NCBI RefSeq assembly: GCF_031460495.1
Contig: NZ_JAVKTS010000005.1
Coordinates: 62,001-126,000, forward strand
DNA: 64,000 nucleotides
Source: Tissierella sp.
GTDB lineage: Bacteria; Bacillota; Clostridia; Tissierellales; Tissierellaceae
Direction of reading: 5' to 3'
Every line of letters starts with the position of its first letter. Positions within the stretch are counted from its first letter, which is position 1. The position numbers and the translations under genes are program-made. Shown piece after piece: positions 41,176-49,267 of this stretch. Under the pieces are notes generated by a model. The model was not told the DNA's origin. It did not search any database and saw only the letters and a program-made list of their open reading frames with translations.

Positions 41176-42123
41176 TTGGATTTACAGAGATTTATTGATT
41201 TTAAGGATAAAATAGTAGACAATGTATCGAAAGTAATCATAGGTAAGGAAGAGGAGATTGAATTAATCATTGTATCCTTTATTTCAGGGGGACATGTATT
41301 ATTAGAGGATATACCAGGTATGGGAAAGACCATGATGATAAAGGCTTTTTCAAAGACCTTAGATCTACCATTTAAGCGAATTCAATTTACACCAGACTTA
41401 CTTCCATCGGACATAACTGGAATTAACTTTTACAATCAGAAAACTGGAGATTTCCAATTTAGAGAAGGTCCTTTATTTTCAAACATAGTGCTTACAGATG
41501 AAATAAATAGAGCAACACCTAGGACACAATCATCACTTCTTGAAGCCATGGAGGAGAAGCAAATCACAGCTGATGGTGTGACCAGAAAACTACATATGCC
41601 ATTTATGGTACTAGCTACACAAAATCCAGTTGAGTCCTTTGGTACATTTCCACTTCCAGAGGCACAATTAGATAGGTTTTTTATGCGTATAAAATTAGGT
41701 TATCCTACACTTGAAGAAGAGAAGATTATAATTCAAAAAAATATAGGAAATCCTTTAGACAGTATTGGATCAATAATGAAAGCTGAAGAATTAGACTATA
41801 TATTTTCCAATGTATCAAAGGTAACTATTCAAGAGGATGTAATGGATTATCTTGTAAATATCGTAAATGAAACTAGAAATAAGGATAATATAAAACTAGG
41901 AGTAAGTCCTAGGGGATCTATTGCTTTATTTAAAGCTTGTCAGTCCTATGCAGCTATTCAGGGAAGGGATTATATACTACCAGAGGATTTAAAGACCATG
42001 GCTCCATATGTGCTAAACCATAGGATAATAGCTCGTGGTGTAAATAATATAGAAGAAGCAATGGAATTGATTAAGGGAATAATAGAGACAGTAGAAGTTC
42101 CTTTAGAAGATATACAGGTATAA
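41176..42123 (+). CDS. MoxR-family AAA+ ATPase
   Basis: A 315-residue MoxR ATPase with Walker A IPGMGKTMM (about 45-53), Walker B LTDEINRA (about 107-114), sensor 1 ATQNP (about 144-148) and the QFTPDLLPSDITG motif (about 73-85). MoxR proteins act as chaperones that load metal or remodel von Willebrand-type or membrane complexes. AAGGGGG lies before a TTG start; no in-frame ATG is better placed. It is followed by DUF58 and DUF4129 proteins, the usual MoxR neighbours. Confidence 0.9.
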   Translation: MDLQRFIDFKDKIVDNVSKVIIGKEEEIELIIVSFISGGHVLLEDIPGMGKTMMIKAFSKTLDLPFKRIQFTPDLLPSDITGINFYNQKTGDFQFREGPLFSNIVLTDEINRATPRTQSSLLEAMEEKQITADGVTRKLHMPFMVLATQNPVESFGTFPLPEAQLDRFFMRIKLGYPTLEEEKIIIQKNIGNPLDSIGSIMKAEELDYIFSNVSKVTIQEDVMDYLVNIVNETRNKDNIKLGVSPRGSIALFKACQSYAAIQGRDYILPEDLKTMAPYVLNHRIIARGVNNIEEAMELIKGIIETVEVPLEDIQV

Positions 42124-42125
42124 TT

Positions 42126-43202
42126 ATGATTTGGTTCTTAGTAGCTTTATTAGGTATTACCTATGTAATCAACATGGTGGCTTTGAGCTATGGTTTTACA
42201 AATCTAAATTACCGAATGGAAATAAGACAGAAAACAGCTGAAATTGGAGATGGAATAGATATTGAATCTATAGTAGAGAATTTAAGCTTATTATCAGTAT
42301 CCTTTCTGAGAATAGACGAACTTTTTCCTACAGGATTTCATAAAAAGCAAAACACCTATACTCTATTTGTAATGCCCTATCAAAGGGTAAAAAGGACATA
42401 TAAATTAATAGCAGAAAAGAGAGGTCTTTATTCCATTAAAGATGTAACTCTTACATTAGGGGACTTTGTAGGCCTTGAATCCCATAAGAAGCAAATAAAA
42501 CTGGATCATGAAGTAATAGTATTTCCTAAGAAACTGGAGCTTTCAGAAAACATTGTTCCAGAGGGAGCCTTAAGTGGGGATATATCAGTAAAGAGATGGA
42601 TAATAGATGACCCGCTTATGACCATTGGTATCAGAGAATATACTGGCAATGAGCCTGAGAGGTATATTCATTGGCCATCATCCATAAAATATGGAAACCT
42701 AATGGTAAGAAGTTTTGATTTTACTACGGATAATAGTGTGATGGTAGTATTAAATCTGGAAACAATGAAGCCTTGTTGGAAACCAGTAGAAGAAGGATTA
42801 ATAGAAAATGCCATATCCATCACCAGGGGAGTAATAGAAGAATTTGAGGATATAAAAATACCCTACGGCATTGCAAACAATGAATATAATAAAAATCCTG
42901 ATTATGTAAGAGGTCATTTTTATCATCCAGGATTAGGACAAAGTCATCTTGTTAATTTACTGGAGGTATTAGGGAAAATAAACTATAAGGTACCCTTCTT
43001 TTTTGAGAATACATTGAAAGACATAGGAAAAAGCAAAGGAAATTATAGCACAATAGTAATTATCACACCTAGGATATTGGAGACTTATATAGATCCTATT
43101 AATGAATTAAGTAGGACAGTAAATGGAGTTGTGGTCATATCCCTAGAAGGGGAGCATTTAGAGCAGTTAAATAATAAAATAATTAAGTATAGGAGTAAAT
43201 AA
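42126..43202 (+). CDS. DUF58 domain protein
   Basis: A 358-residue protein with one N-terminal helix (about 2-20), a beta-rich region and the DUF58 core. The diagnostic segment is IREYTGNEPERYIHWPSS (about 175-192), followed by MVRSFDFTTDNSVMVVLNLE, a von Willebrand A-like strand pattern. It starts 2 bases after the MoxR stop. DUF58 proteins are thought to be partners of MoxR; biochemical function is not settled. The downstream gene starts 2 bases after its stop. Confidence 0.85.
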   Translation: MIWFLVALLGITYVINMVALSYGFTNLNYRMEIRQKTAEIGDGIDIESIVENLSLLSVSFLRIDELFPTGFHKKQNTYTLFVMPYQRVKRTYKLIAEKRGLYSIKDVTLTLGDFVGLESHKKQIKLDHEVIVFPKKLELSENIVPEGALSGDISVKRWIIDDPLMTIGIREYTGNEPERYIHWPSSIKYGNLMVRSFDFTTDNSVMVVLNLETMKPCWKPVEEGLIENAISITRGVIEEFEDIKIPYGIANNEYNKNPDYVRGHFYHPGLGQSHLVNLLEVLGKINYKVPFFFENTLKDIGKSKGNYSTIVIITPRILETYIDPINELSRTVNGVVVISLEGEHLEQLNNKIIKYRSK

Positions 43203-43204
43203 TT

Positions 43205-44374
43205 ATGTTAGATTTAATTTTACTTGAATTAATTTCCTTAATATCATTTATATATTCCTTAGTACTTATGTATGTGGCCTTTGTTCCTATAAATGAAATG
43301 ATATTAATATTTCTTTGGACTCTTTTTGTATCCACAACCTTTGCGCTGAGCTACAAGAAATCAATATTCTTTGAGGGGATTATTCTATTATTATTTCTTC
43401 CTCTAAAGTTTTATAATAGCAATGCAGCCATATTCCTCATAGTTTTCACGGCCTTTATGCTATATTTATATATCAAGAAATCTTTGCTTAGTGTGAATTA
43501 TGATCAATACCTATATAAATTAAAGATAAGTTATACAGTCCTTGTACTAACAATAGCCATGAGATCTTTGTTACTTGATTTTTCAGGTTCAATAGGATAT
43601 GCATTATTTTTTATTATAATGTATCTATTATCCTCAATACTATTAAATAGGTTAATGAGACATTTAGATGCAAATATGGATATTAAGAAGATAAGGAAAA
43701 CTAATTTTGTATATTTGGGATTTATGTCAGTAGGCTTTGTCATATCGACTTTTGAAAAGCTAAGGGGCAATATAGTAGATGTAATAGATAAGATAATTAC
43801 TGCAATATATTATCCTATTTATCTATTACTTCGTAACTTTGATTTGTCCTCAGAGTCAAATAAAAAAACAGCCCTAGACTATGCTCAGGAAGAAACAACA
43901 AAAACAATTAGTGAGATTTCTCCTGAGGAAATTGAAAATATGATGAATAGTGGAATTTTTAAATTATTTAAAGTATTTTCAAAAATAATGCTTGTAGTCT
44001 TGATTTTACTTCTAGCCTATATAATCTATAAATTATTTACTAGAAATGGTGATAGTACTATAGATTATACTGAAGAAAGAGAGAATATAAAGGATCTTAA
44101 GAAAAAGAAAAGAAGAATTAGAAGAGAGAAATATCCAAGTGAAAGAAAAGAACAAATACGATATTATTATAGAAGGTACTTAGAAAAACTAAAAAAGATA
44201 AATATAGAACTTTTAAAATCAGATACATCCTTAGAAGTAAATGAAAAGGCAGGAGAAGTACTTGAAGGGGATATAGATGAACTAAGAGAAATATATATTG
44301 AGAGTCGCTATGGAGATAAAGAAGTAGATTCGCCAACAGTAGAAAAAATGGAAAAACTATACAAAAAATTATAA
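43205..44374 (+). CDS. Membrane protein with C-terminal DUF4129-like domain
   Basis: A 389-residue protein with about seven helices in residues 1-220, a further helix (about 258-280) and a basic cytosolic tail. The tail reads QIRYYYRRYLEKL (about 315-327), SLEVNEKAGEV and ELREIYIESRYG, the DUF4129 pattern. In most MoxR-DUF58 operons this position is taken by a larger protein with a transglutaminase domain between the helices and DUF4129. That domain is absent here. AGGAG precedes the ATG. Confidence 0.72.
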   Translation: MLDLILLELISLISFIYSLVLMYVAFVPINEMILIFLWTLFVSTTFALSYKKSIFFEGIILLLFLPLKFYNSNAAIFLIVFTAFMLYLYIKKSLLSVNYDQYLYKLKISYTVLVLTIAMRSLLLDFSGSIGYALFFIIMYLLSSILLNRLMRHLDANMDIKKIRKTNFVYLGFMSVGFVISTFEKLRGNIVDVIDKIITAIYYPIYLLLRNFDLSSESNKKTALDYAQEETTKTISEISPEEIENMMNSGIFKLFKVFSKIMLVVLILLLAYIIYKLFTRNGDSTIDYTEERENIKDLKKKKRRIRREKYPSERKEQIRYYYRRYLEKLKKINIELLKSDTSLEVNEKAGEVLEGDIDELREIYIESRYGDKEVDSPTVEKMEKLYKKL

Positions 44375-44417
44375 TAAGTTTAAAAATCGGTGCCTGGCAC
44401 CGATTTTTAAACTTATT
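44373..44417. repeat. GGTGCC palindrome, copy B, shared terminator
   Basis: Arms of 22 bases (44373-44394 and 44396-44417) perfectly complementary around one base. It ends the MoxR operon and, on the minus strand, pncB, whose stop is 3 bases away. It differs from copy A by a compensated C-G pair. Confidence 0.92.
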
Positions 44418-44419
44418 TG

Positions 44420-45874
44420 CTATTGGTATTTTTTTAATAAATCATTTTTAATTTCCCATAGTTTTGGAGATAAATCTACGAAATATCTGTGAGGTCTTTC
44501 AAATCTTTTAACCTCATCCCACATTAAATTTAATTGATCCTTGCAATATTGTTGTATTTCATGTATATTAGGATTTTCATAAATACAAATTCCTTCTTCA
44601 AATATCTTAACTAAAAGCTTCTTAGCGTAGAAATTAGTCAAGGTCTTTCTCTTCCATGTATAAATAGGATGGAATATCTCATATGGTTTTGATTCATCGA
44701 TGATTTCATCATGGAGAGTAATAACATCAGCAATGGCCTTATTTGATTTTTTGTCAAACAATCTATATACTTGTTTAAATCCAGGTGTAGTAATTTTCCC
44801 CACATTTTCACTAACCTTTATTTTAGGGATTAGTTCTCCATTTTCTTCTATTGTAGTTAATTTATATACTCCACCAAAAACAGGCTGTGATTTTGCAGTT
44901 ATTAGCCTTTCTCCAACACCAAAGGAATCAACTCTTGCTCCTTGGGTCAATAAATCCCTTATAACATATTCATCTAAAGAATTAGATGCTACAATAATAC
45001 AATCTTGGAATCCAGCATCATCTAACATTTTTCTTGCTTCTTTAGATAAATAGGCAATATCTCCACTATCGATTCTAATGCCCTTTGGTCTAAAACCACG
45101 GGGAACTATTTCTTCATTAAATGTCTTTATTGCATTTGGGATACCTTCCCGTAAAGTATTATATGTGTCTACTAAAAGAGTGCAGTTATCAGGGTATAAT
45201 CTAGCATATGCCCTAAAAGAATCTAGCTCGGTAGGAAACATTTGAATCCAACTATGAGCCATAGTGCCTAAGGCTGGAATATCAAAATCTCTATCTACTA
45301 TGGTGTTTGCAGTACCTATACATCCCCCAATATATGCAGCTCTAGCTCCAAGTATGGCACCTTCATATCCCTGAGCTCGTCTAGAGCCGAATTCCATAAC
45401 TGTTCTACCATCAGCAGCTCTGACTATTCTATTGGCCTTTGTAGCTATTAAACTTTGATGATTTATTGTTAGTAGAATCATAGTCTCCACAAGCTGTGCT
45501 TGTACCACAGGGCCTCTAACTGTTACTATAGGTTCTTGAGGAAAAATTGGAGTTCCCTCTGGAATAGCCCAGACATCACATTTGAATTTAAAATCTCTTA
45601 GATAATTTAAAAATTTCTCGCCAAAAATCTTTCTAGATTCAAAATATGCTATATCTTCATCGTTAAATTTAAGATTTCTTAAATATTCAATGAGTTGTTC
45701 AACACCAGCCATAATAGCAAAACCGCCATCATCAGGTATTGTCCTAAAAAACATATCAAAATACGCAATCTGATCATCCATGCCATTTTCTAAGTAGCCA
45801 TTGGCCATAGTGAATTCATAGAAGTCAGCTAACATAGTAAGATTTTTTCTATCTTTCCAATCCAAGCTAATCAT
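44420..45874 (-). CDS. pncB: Nicotinate phosphoribosyltransferase
   Basis: This enzyme makes nicotinate mononucleotide from nicotinate and PRPP, the entry to NAD salvage. At 484 residues it belongs to the longer Gram-positive type. Landmarks are YEFTMANGYL (about 18-27), EFGSRRAQGYEGA (about 160-172), TMAHSWIQMF (about 203-212, with the phosphorylated His) and RIDSGDIAYLSKEAR (about 270-284). AAAGGGGA precedes the ATG. It has its own promoter at 45908-45936 and is transcribed alone. Confidence 0.94.
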   Translation of the reverse strand: MISLDWKDRKNLTMLADFYEFTMANGYLENGMDDQIAYFDMFFRTIPDDGGFAIMAGVEQLIEYLRNLKFNDEDIAYFESRKIFGEKFLNYLRDFKFKCDVWAIPEGTPIFPQEPIVTVRGPVVQAQLVETMILLTINHQSLIATKANRIVRAADGRTVMEFGSRRAQGYEGAILGARAAYIGGCIGTANTIVDRDFDIPALGTMAHSWIQMFPTELDSFRAYARLYPDNCTLLVDTYNTLREGIPNAIKTFNEEIVPRGFRPKGIRIDSGDIAYLSKEARKMLDDAGFQDCIIVASNSLDEYVIRDLLTQGARVDSFGVGERLITAKSQPVFGGVYKLTTIEENGELIPKIKVSENVGKITTPGFKQVYRLFDKKSNKAIADVITLHDEIIDESKPYEIFHPIYTWKRKTLTNFYAKKLLVKIFEEGICIYENPNIHEIQQYCKDQLNLMWDEVKRFERPHRYFVDLSPKLWEIKNDLLKKYQ

Positions 45875-45907
45875 TAATATATCCCCTTTGTAAATATCAT
45901 TACACTA

Positions 45908-45936
45908 ATTATAGACCTAAGTCAAGAAAAGTGCAA
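45908..45936 (-). promoter_or_regulatory. Promoter of pncB
   Basis: Minus strand TTGCAC (45936-45931), 17-base spacer, TATAAT (45913-45908). It lies downstream of the ncRNA terminator, so pncB need not depend on the ncRNA transcript. Confidence 0.7.
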
Positions 45937-45942
45937 TAAAGT

Positions 45943-45997
45943 AAAAAAACAAAAAATAATAGATGGGCAATTTCTTTATCATCAGAAACTACCCATC
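45943..45997 (-). terminator. Strand-specific terminator of the ncRNA
   Basis: GATGGGTAGTTTCT pairs over 14 positions with AGAAATTGCCCATC on the minus-strand RNA using two G-U wobbles that would be mismatches on the plus strand, and is followed by a long T-rich tract. Confidence 0.85.
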
Positions 45998-46382
45998 ATT
46001 TAAAATAGAACTTTTTGCAACTATCCCAACATACTAATTTTGGTTCAATCACTAACTCCAATACTTTACTACACTCCTTAATCTTAGACTAATGCGGTGT
46101 TTTCATTTACCCCATCTTTTACCTACATACCTTACTGATTTTACAACTAATACTTCTTTACTGCTAATTACTTTAGAAACCTTAACACTTACAATGCAAG
46201 AAGCTTCTTTACGCTTCTTCTAACTTCAATCTTTAAATCTTGGACAATATACAGAAATTTTTCTGCATTTACTAATTTTACATATTCAGTTTTTAAAATC
46301 CTTCATACTACTAAAATACAATTGTACTAACTACTAATTGAAATGAAAAGCATTTAAGTTGGGAATAATTAAAGTTCTATTT
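45943..46382 (-). ncRNA. Candidate free-standing structured RNA, about 440 nt
   Basis: This is the longest gene-free stretch. On the minus strand it has a consensus promoter (46389-46417), start near 46382 and a terminator (45962-45997). The first transcribed bases AATAGAACTTT (46381-46371) are perfectly complementary to AAAGTTCTATT (46014-46004), just before the terminator. A second 7-base helix, TCCCAAC (46364-46358) with GTTGGGA (46030-46024), nests inside. Local hairpins include CAGAAA/TTTCTG and AAGAAGC/GCTTCTT. Only short ORFs are present. It lacks the signatures of RNase P, tmRNA, SRP and 6S RNA. The gene is probably trans-acting, since pncB has its own promoter. Confidence 0.75.
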
Positions 46383-46388
46383 GTTGTA

Positions 46389-46417
46389 ATTATATATCAC
46401 TTCTATACTTTAGTCAA
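46389..46417 (-). promoter_or_regulatory. Promoter of the ncRNA
   Basis: Minus strand TTGACT (46417-46412), exactly 17 bases, TATAAT (46394-46389). Confidence 0.8.
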
Positions 46418-46502
46418 GTACCTTGATAAAATATTTGTGTGATATATGTATTTATATTATACCCAGATTTTCTATTTTAATCATAAAATGAAAAATAAAG
46501 TA

Positions 46503-46539
46503 AAAAGTTTCAATGGAGATTTATGCCATTGAAACTTTT
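46503..46539 (-). terminator. Terminator of feoAB
   Basis: AAAAGTTTCAATGG and CCATTGAAACTTTT form a perfect 14-bp stem (46503-46516 with 46526-46539) immediately after feoB, with a T-rich tract on the minus strand. Confidence 0.88.
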
Positions 46540-46545
46540 CCTTAT

Positions 46546-48543
46546 CTAGAAGCCTAATAAACTTCCAATTTGGTATATAAGAACTGAAGCAATCCAACCA
46601 ATTACGAAAGGATATATAGCCATAAATATAGCCCATTTTGTAGAATTAGTCTCCTTTTTTACAGTACCGATTACTGCTGCACAAGGAGTATATAAAAGAG
46701 TCATCACCATAAATGATATAGCAGTGAGGGGTGTAAATACATTTTGCAGGGCAGATACCAATTGGGATCCTTCTGATACACCAGCATAAACCATTCCCAA
46801 AATTGCTACAACTGCCTCTTTAGCCGCTATACCAGCAAATAGACTAACAGTAGCTTGCCAAGTCCCAAAGCCTGCAGGTATAAATATTGGTGATAAGAAA
46901 GTACCGATTCTACCTAAGATGCTTTCCTGACTATAAGGTTCCACGCCAAGAGGGAGTACGGATAATATCCATAGAAGAGAAACTACCACAAATATAATAG
47001 TTCCAGCTCTGTATAAAAAGTCCCACACCTTATCCCACATATCCCTTATTACATATTTGAAAATAGGTAATCTATAAGGTGGAAGCTCCATTATAAAATG
47101 GGAAGATTCACCTTTAAATAATGTTTTTGAGAAAATTTTCCCTAAGACTAGGGCCACGACTATTCCCAAAGTATAAAGTGAGAATAATACAATTCCACCA
47201 TGATCAGGGAAGAAAGCTGCTATAAATACTAAATAAATAGGTAATCTTGCACCACAGGACATAAATGGATTTATAAGTAAGGCTATCATTCTATCCTTTT
47301 TATTATCCAAGGTCCTAGTAGCCATAATACCAGGTACATTACAACCAAATCCTACAATCATCGAGATAAAGGTCTTACCATGAAGTCCAAGAGCACGCAT
47401 TAGATTATCCATTATGTACGCAGCTCTTGCCATATAGCCTGTATCCTCCAAGATACCAAGAAAAAAGTATAATACCATAATAAGAGGAATAAACTCAAAC
47501 ACAGTAGCTACTCCACCAAAAAGACCTTCAGAGATAAATGATACTAGCCACTCTGAAACACCAATATTATTTAAGAATCCAACGACAAGCTCTCCCGCAT
47601 ATTCAACAAAGGTTGCTACATACCCACCAAATATATCTCCACCAATGGCAAAGGTCAACTGAAACACTGCAAACATTATAATAGCAAAAATAGGAAGTCC
47701 TAAATATTTATGAGTAATTATTTTATCAATTTTATCAGTTATTGTTTCGGCAGTTTCTGTAGGTTGCTTTACAGAATCTTTTAGTACATTATTAATGAAG
47801 GCATATCTTCTATCTACAATTTCAAGCTCATATTCCTCAGCCTTTTCTCCTAAAGAAGAGATCCTCTCTATTATTTGAGAAGATTCTTTAATCTTCCCTA
47901 GTTGATTATAAATATCTTGGTCACCTTCTAATAATTTTATAGCTACCCATCTAGTTGGATATTCCAAAGTAGAATTAGCAAGGATGGATTCAATAGATTT
48001 TATTTCTTCATCAACATTTTCTCCATAGCTAAAGGAAATATTAGAATTATTATCTTTACTAAAATAATTGATAGACTCCTCAATCAAATTATCAAGTCCC
48101 TTATTCTTAGAAGCAATGGTTGGTATTATAGGGGCTCCTAATTTTTTTGATAGTCTATCTATATCAATATCAATATTTTTCTGCTTAGCTTCATCCATCA
48201 TATTGAGGGCTATAATAACCTTTGTGCCCATTTCGATTAATTGAGTTGTTAAGTACAAGTTTCTTTCAATATTAGTAGCATCTACAACATTGATTACAAG
48301 ATCTGGATTTCCTTTAATTATATAGTCACGGGCAACAACCTCGTCCTCAGAATAAGCTCCAAGACTGTAGGTCCCAGGTAAATCAACCACATTATATTGA
48401 TTGCCCTTCCATTTAAATTTCCCTTCTTTTTTTTCCACAGTAACACCAGGCCAATTTCCTACATGTTGATTAGACCCAGTCAATGCATTAAACAAAGTAG
48501 TCTTTCCACTATTTGGATTGCCTACTAAAGCAATAGTATGCAA
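46546..48543 (-). CDS. feoB: Ferrous iron transporter FeoB
   Basis: A 665-residue Fe2+ transporter. The N-terminal G domain (1-165) has G1 GNPNSGKT (8-15), G3 DLPGTYSL (about 53) and G4 NMMDE (about 115). A helical spacer region follows, then about eight to ten membrane helices with GFGCNVPGIMATR (about 395-407) and the repeated Gate-type segments. It lies 49 bases after feoA on the same strand. Expression should follow the Fur box upstream of feoA. A FeoC gene is not seen. Confidence 0.96.
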   Translation of the reverse strand: MHTIALVGNPNSGKTTLFNALTGSNQHVGNWPGVTVEKKEGKFKWKGNQYNVVDLPGTYSLGAYSEDEVVARDYIIKGNPDLVINVVDATNIERNLYLTTQLIEMGTKVIIALNMMDEAKQKNIDIDIDRLSKKLGAPIIPTIASKNKGLDNLIEESINYFSKDNNSNISFSYGENVDEEIKSIESILANSTLEYPTRWVAIKLLEGDQDIYNQLGKIKESSQIIERISSLGEKAEEYELEIVDRRYAFINNVLKDSVKQPTETAETITDKIDKIITHKYLGLPIFAIIMFAVFQLTFAIGGDIFGGYVATFVEYAGELVVGFLNNIGVSEWLVSFISEGLFGGVATVFEFIPLIMVLYFFLGILEDTGYMARAAYIMDNLMRALGLHGKTFISMIVGFGCNVPGIMATRTLDNKKDRMIALLINPFMSCGARLPIYLVFIAAFFPDHGGIVLFSLYTLGIVVALVLGKIFSKTLFKGESSHFIMELPPYRLPIFKYVIRDMWDKVWDFLYRAGTIIFVVVSLLWILSVLPLGVEPYSQESILGRIGTFLSPIFIPAGFGTWQATVSLFAGIAAKEAVVAILGMVYAGVSEGSQLVSALQNVFTPLTAISFMVMTLLYTPCAAVIGTVKKETNSTKWAIFMAIYPFVIGWIASVLIYQIGSLLGF

Positions 48544-48592
48544 ATAAATTCCCCCTCTTTCAAATGACGCCTATTATAGATATATACAAAAG

Positions 48593-48817
48593 TTAATGCT
48601 CTATAATTATATTACTAGCAATGCCCCGACCTAATGCCAATTTATGACCTGATAAATTTAATATAATAGGACCAATATCGTTTTTAACTACCTTAACAGA
48701 TACACCCTTGTGTAGTCCCAATTCGTACAGTCTTTTCCTAGCCTTACAGCACCCGGATATTTCTTTAATCTTGCATGATTCATTTGGTTTTAAACATGTT
48801 AAGCATTTGTCATTCAT
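48593..48817 (-). CDS. feoA: Ferrous iron transport protein FeoA, cysteine-rich variant
   Basis: A 74-residue SH3-like FeoA partner of FeoB. The family core is recognised in RKRLYELGLHKGVSVKVVKND and GHKLALGRGIASNIII. Unusually, the first 22 residues hold five cysteines (CLTCLKPNESC and GCCKA), where typical FeoA has none, which could bind iron or a cluster. GGAGG lies 9 bases before the ATG at 48817, so I prefer it to ATG 48826, which abuts the ribosome site. It is first in a Fur-box-controlled feoAB operon. Confidence 0.9.
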   Translation of the reverse strand: MNDKCLTCLKPNESCKIKEISGCCKARKRLYELGLHKGVSVKVVKNDIGPIILNLSGHKLALGRGIASNIIIEH

Positions 48818-48851
48818 ATATATCATCCTCCCATAAGCAAAACAATGATAA

Positions 48852-48866
48852 TGATAATGATTATCA
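48852..48866. promoter_or_regulatory. Fur box (7-1-7)
   Basis: TGATAAT-G-ATTATCA is a perfect Fur-type palindrome, extended on one side by further GATAAT repeats. It lies just downstream of the feoAB -10 element, where bound Fur-Fe2+ would block transcription. Confidence 0.9.
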
Positions 48867-48880
48867 TTAGTTATATTATT

Positions 48881-48909
48881 AGTATATTATATTTTGAAGG
48901 TAATGACAA
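48881..48909 (-). promoter_or_regulatory. Promoter of feoAB
   Basis: Minus strand TTGTCA (48909-48904), 17-base spacer, TATACT (48886-48881); the Fur box begins 14 bases further on. Confidence 0.78.
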
Positions 48910-48937
48910 TAGTTTTTTATTTTTGTAATTTATTGTA

Positions 48938-48966
48938 TTGTTTCATTGTCACATTTACTATATAAT
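48938..48966 (+). promoter_or_regulatory. Promoter of the Spo0E-like gene
   Basis: TTGTTT (48938-48943), 17 bases, TATAAT (48961-48966). It is divergent from the feoAB promoter. Confidence 0.6.
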
Positions 48967-48999
48967 AGTAACGATATACTAGTCGAATGGGGGATAATA

Positions 49000-49152
49000 G
49001 TGAAAAAGAAAGTCGAAATCATTGTTAATGAACTAGATAAAGAAAAGGAATCGAGAGAGCTTGATGTTAGAAACATATTAAAGCTAAGTAAGGAAGCTGA
49101 CCAATTATTATCGCAGTTTGTCGAAGAGAATAAGATTGTAACTAAAGGCTAA
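49000..49152 (+). CDS. Spo0E-like aspartyl-phosphate phosphatase
   Basis: A 50-residue helical protein starting KKKVEIIVNELD and carrying ILKLSKEADQLLSQF. This fits the two-helix Spo0E family, whose SQELD signature appears here as SKEAD. Spo0E proteins remove phosphate from Spo0A and so delay sporulation. GGGGGATA precedes a GTG at 49000; upstream codons in frame lack a ribosome site. The changed signature (A for L) leaves activity uncertain. Its presence implies a spore-forming lineage. Confidence 0.68.
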   Translation: MKKKVEIIVNELDKEKESRELDVRNILKLSKEADQLLSQFVEENKIVTKG

Positions 49153-49172
49153 ATTATGGTTTGAATTTTACA

Positions 49173-49227
49173 TTGATTATTATTATTAAAATGGTTATAA
49201 TTATACTGAAGGTCAGGGAAAGTCAGA
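49173..49227 (+). promoter_or_regulatory. Promoter and CtsR-like operator of the J-domain gene
   Basis: TTGATT (49173-49178), 17 bases, TATAAT (49196-49201). Just downstream GGTCAGG-GAA-AGTCAGA (49211-49227) approximates the CtsR heptad repeat RGTCAAA-NAN-RGTCAAA, suggesting heat-shock control. Confidence 0.5.
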
Positions 49228-49267
49228 ATAAAATGATTCTCCTATTTGGGAGGGAATGGAGGACTCT

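Noticed and set aside
41051-44417. Composite transposon bounded by the two GGTGCC palindromes
   Set aside because: There is no transposase and no target-site duplication, and each palindrome is a working terminator in a natural place. Kept only as a speculative remark.
46076-46290. A 37-codon stretch reading EYVKLVNAEKFLYIV-like on the minus strand inside the candidate RNA
   Set aside because: It lacks a start with a ribosome site, is followed by many stops in the same frame and does not resemble a family I know. The promoter, closing helices and terminator explain the region better as RNA. A decayed gene remains a minor possibility.
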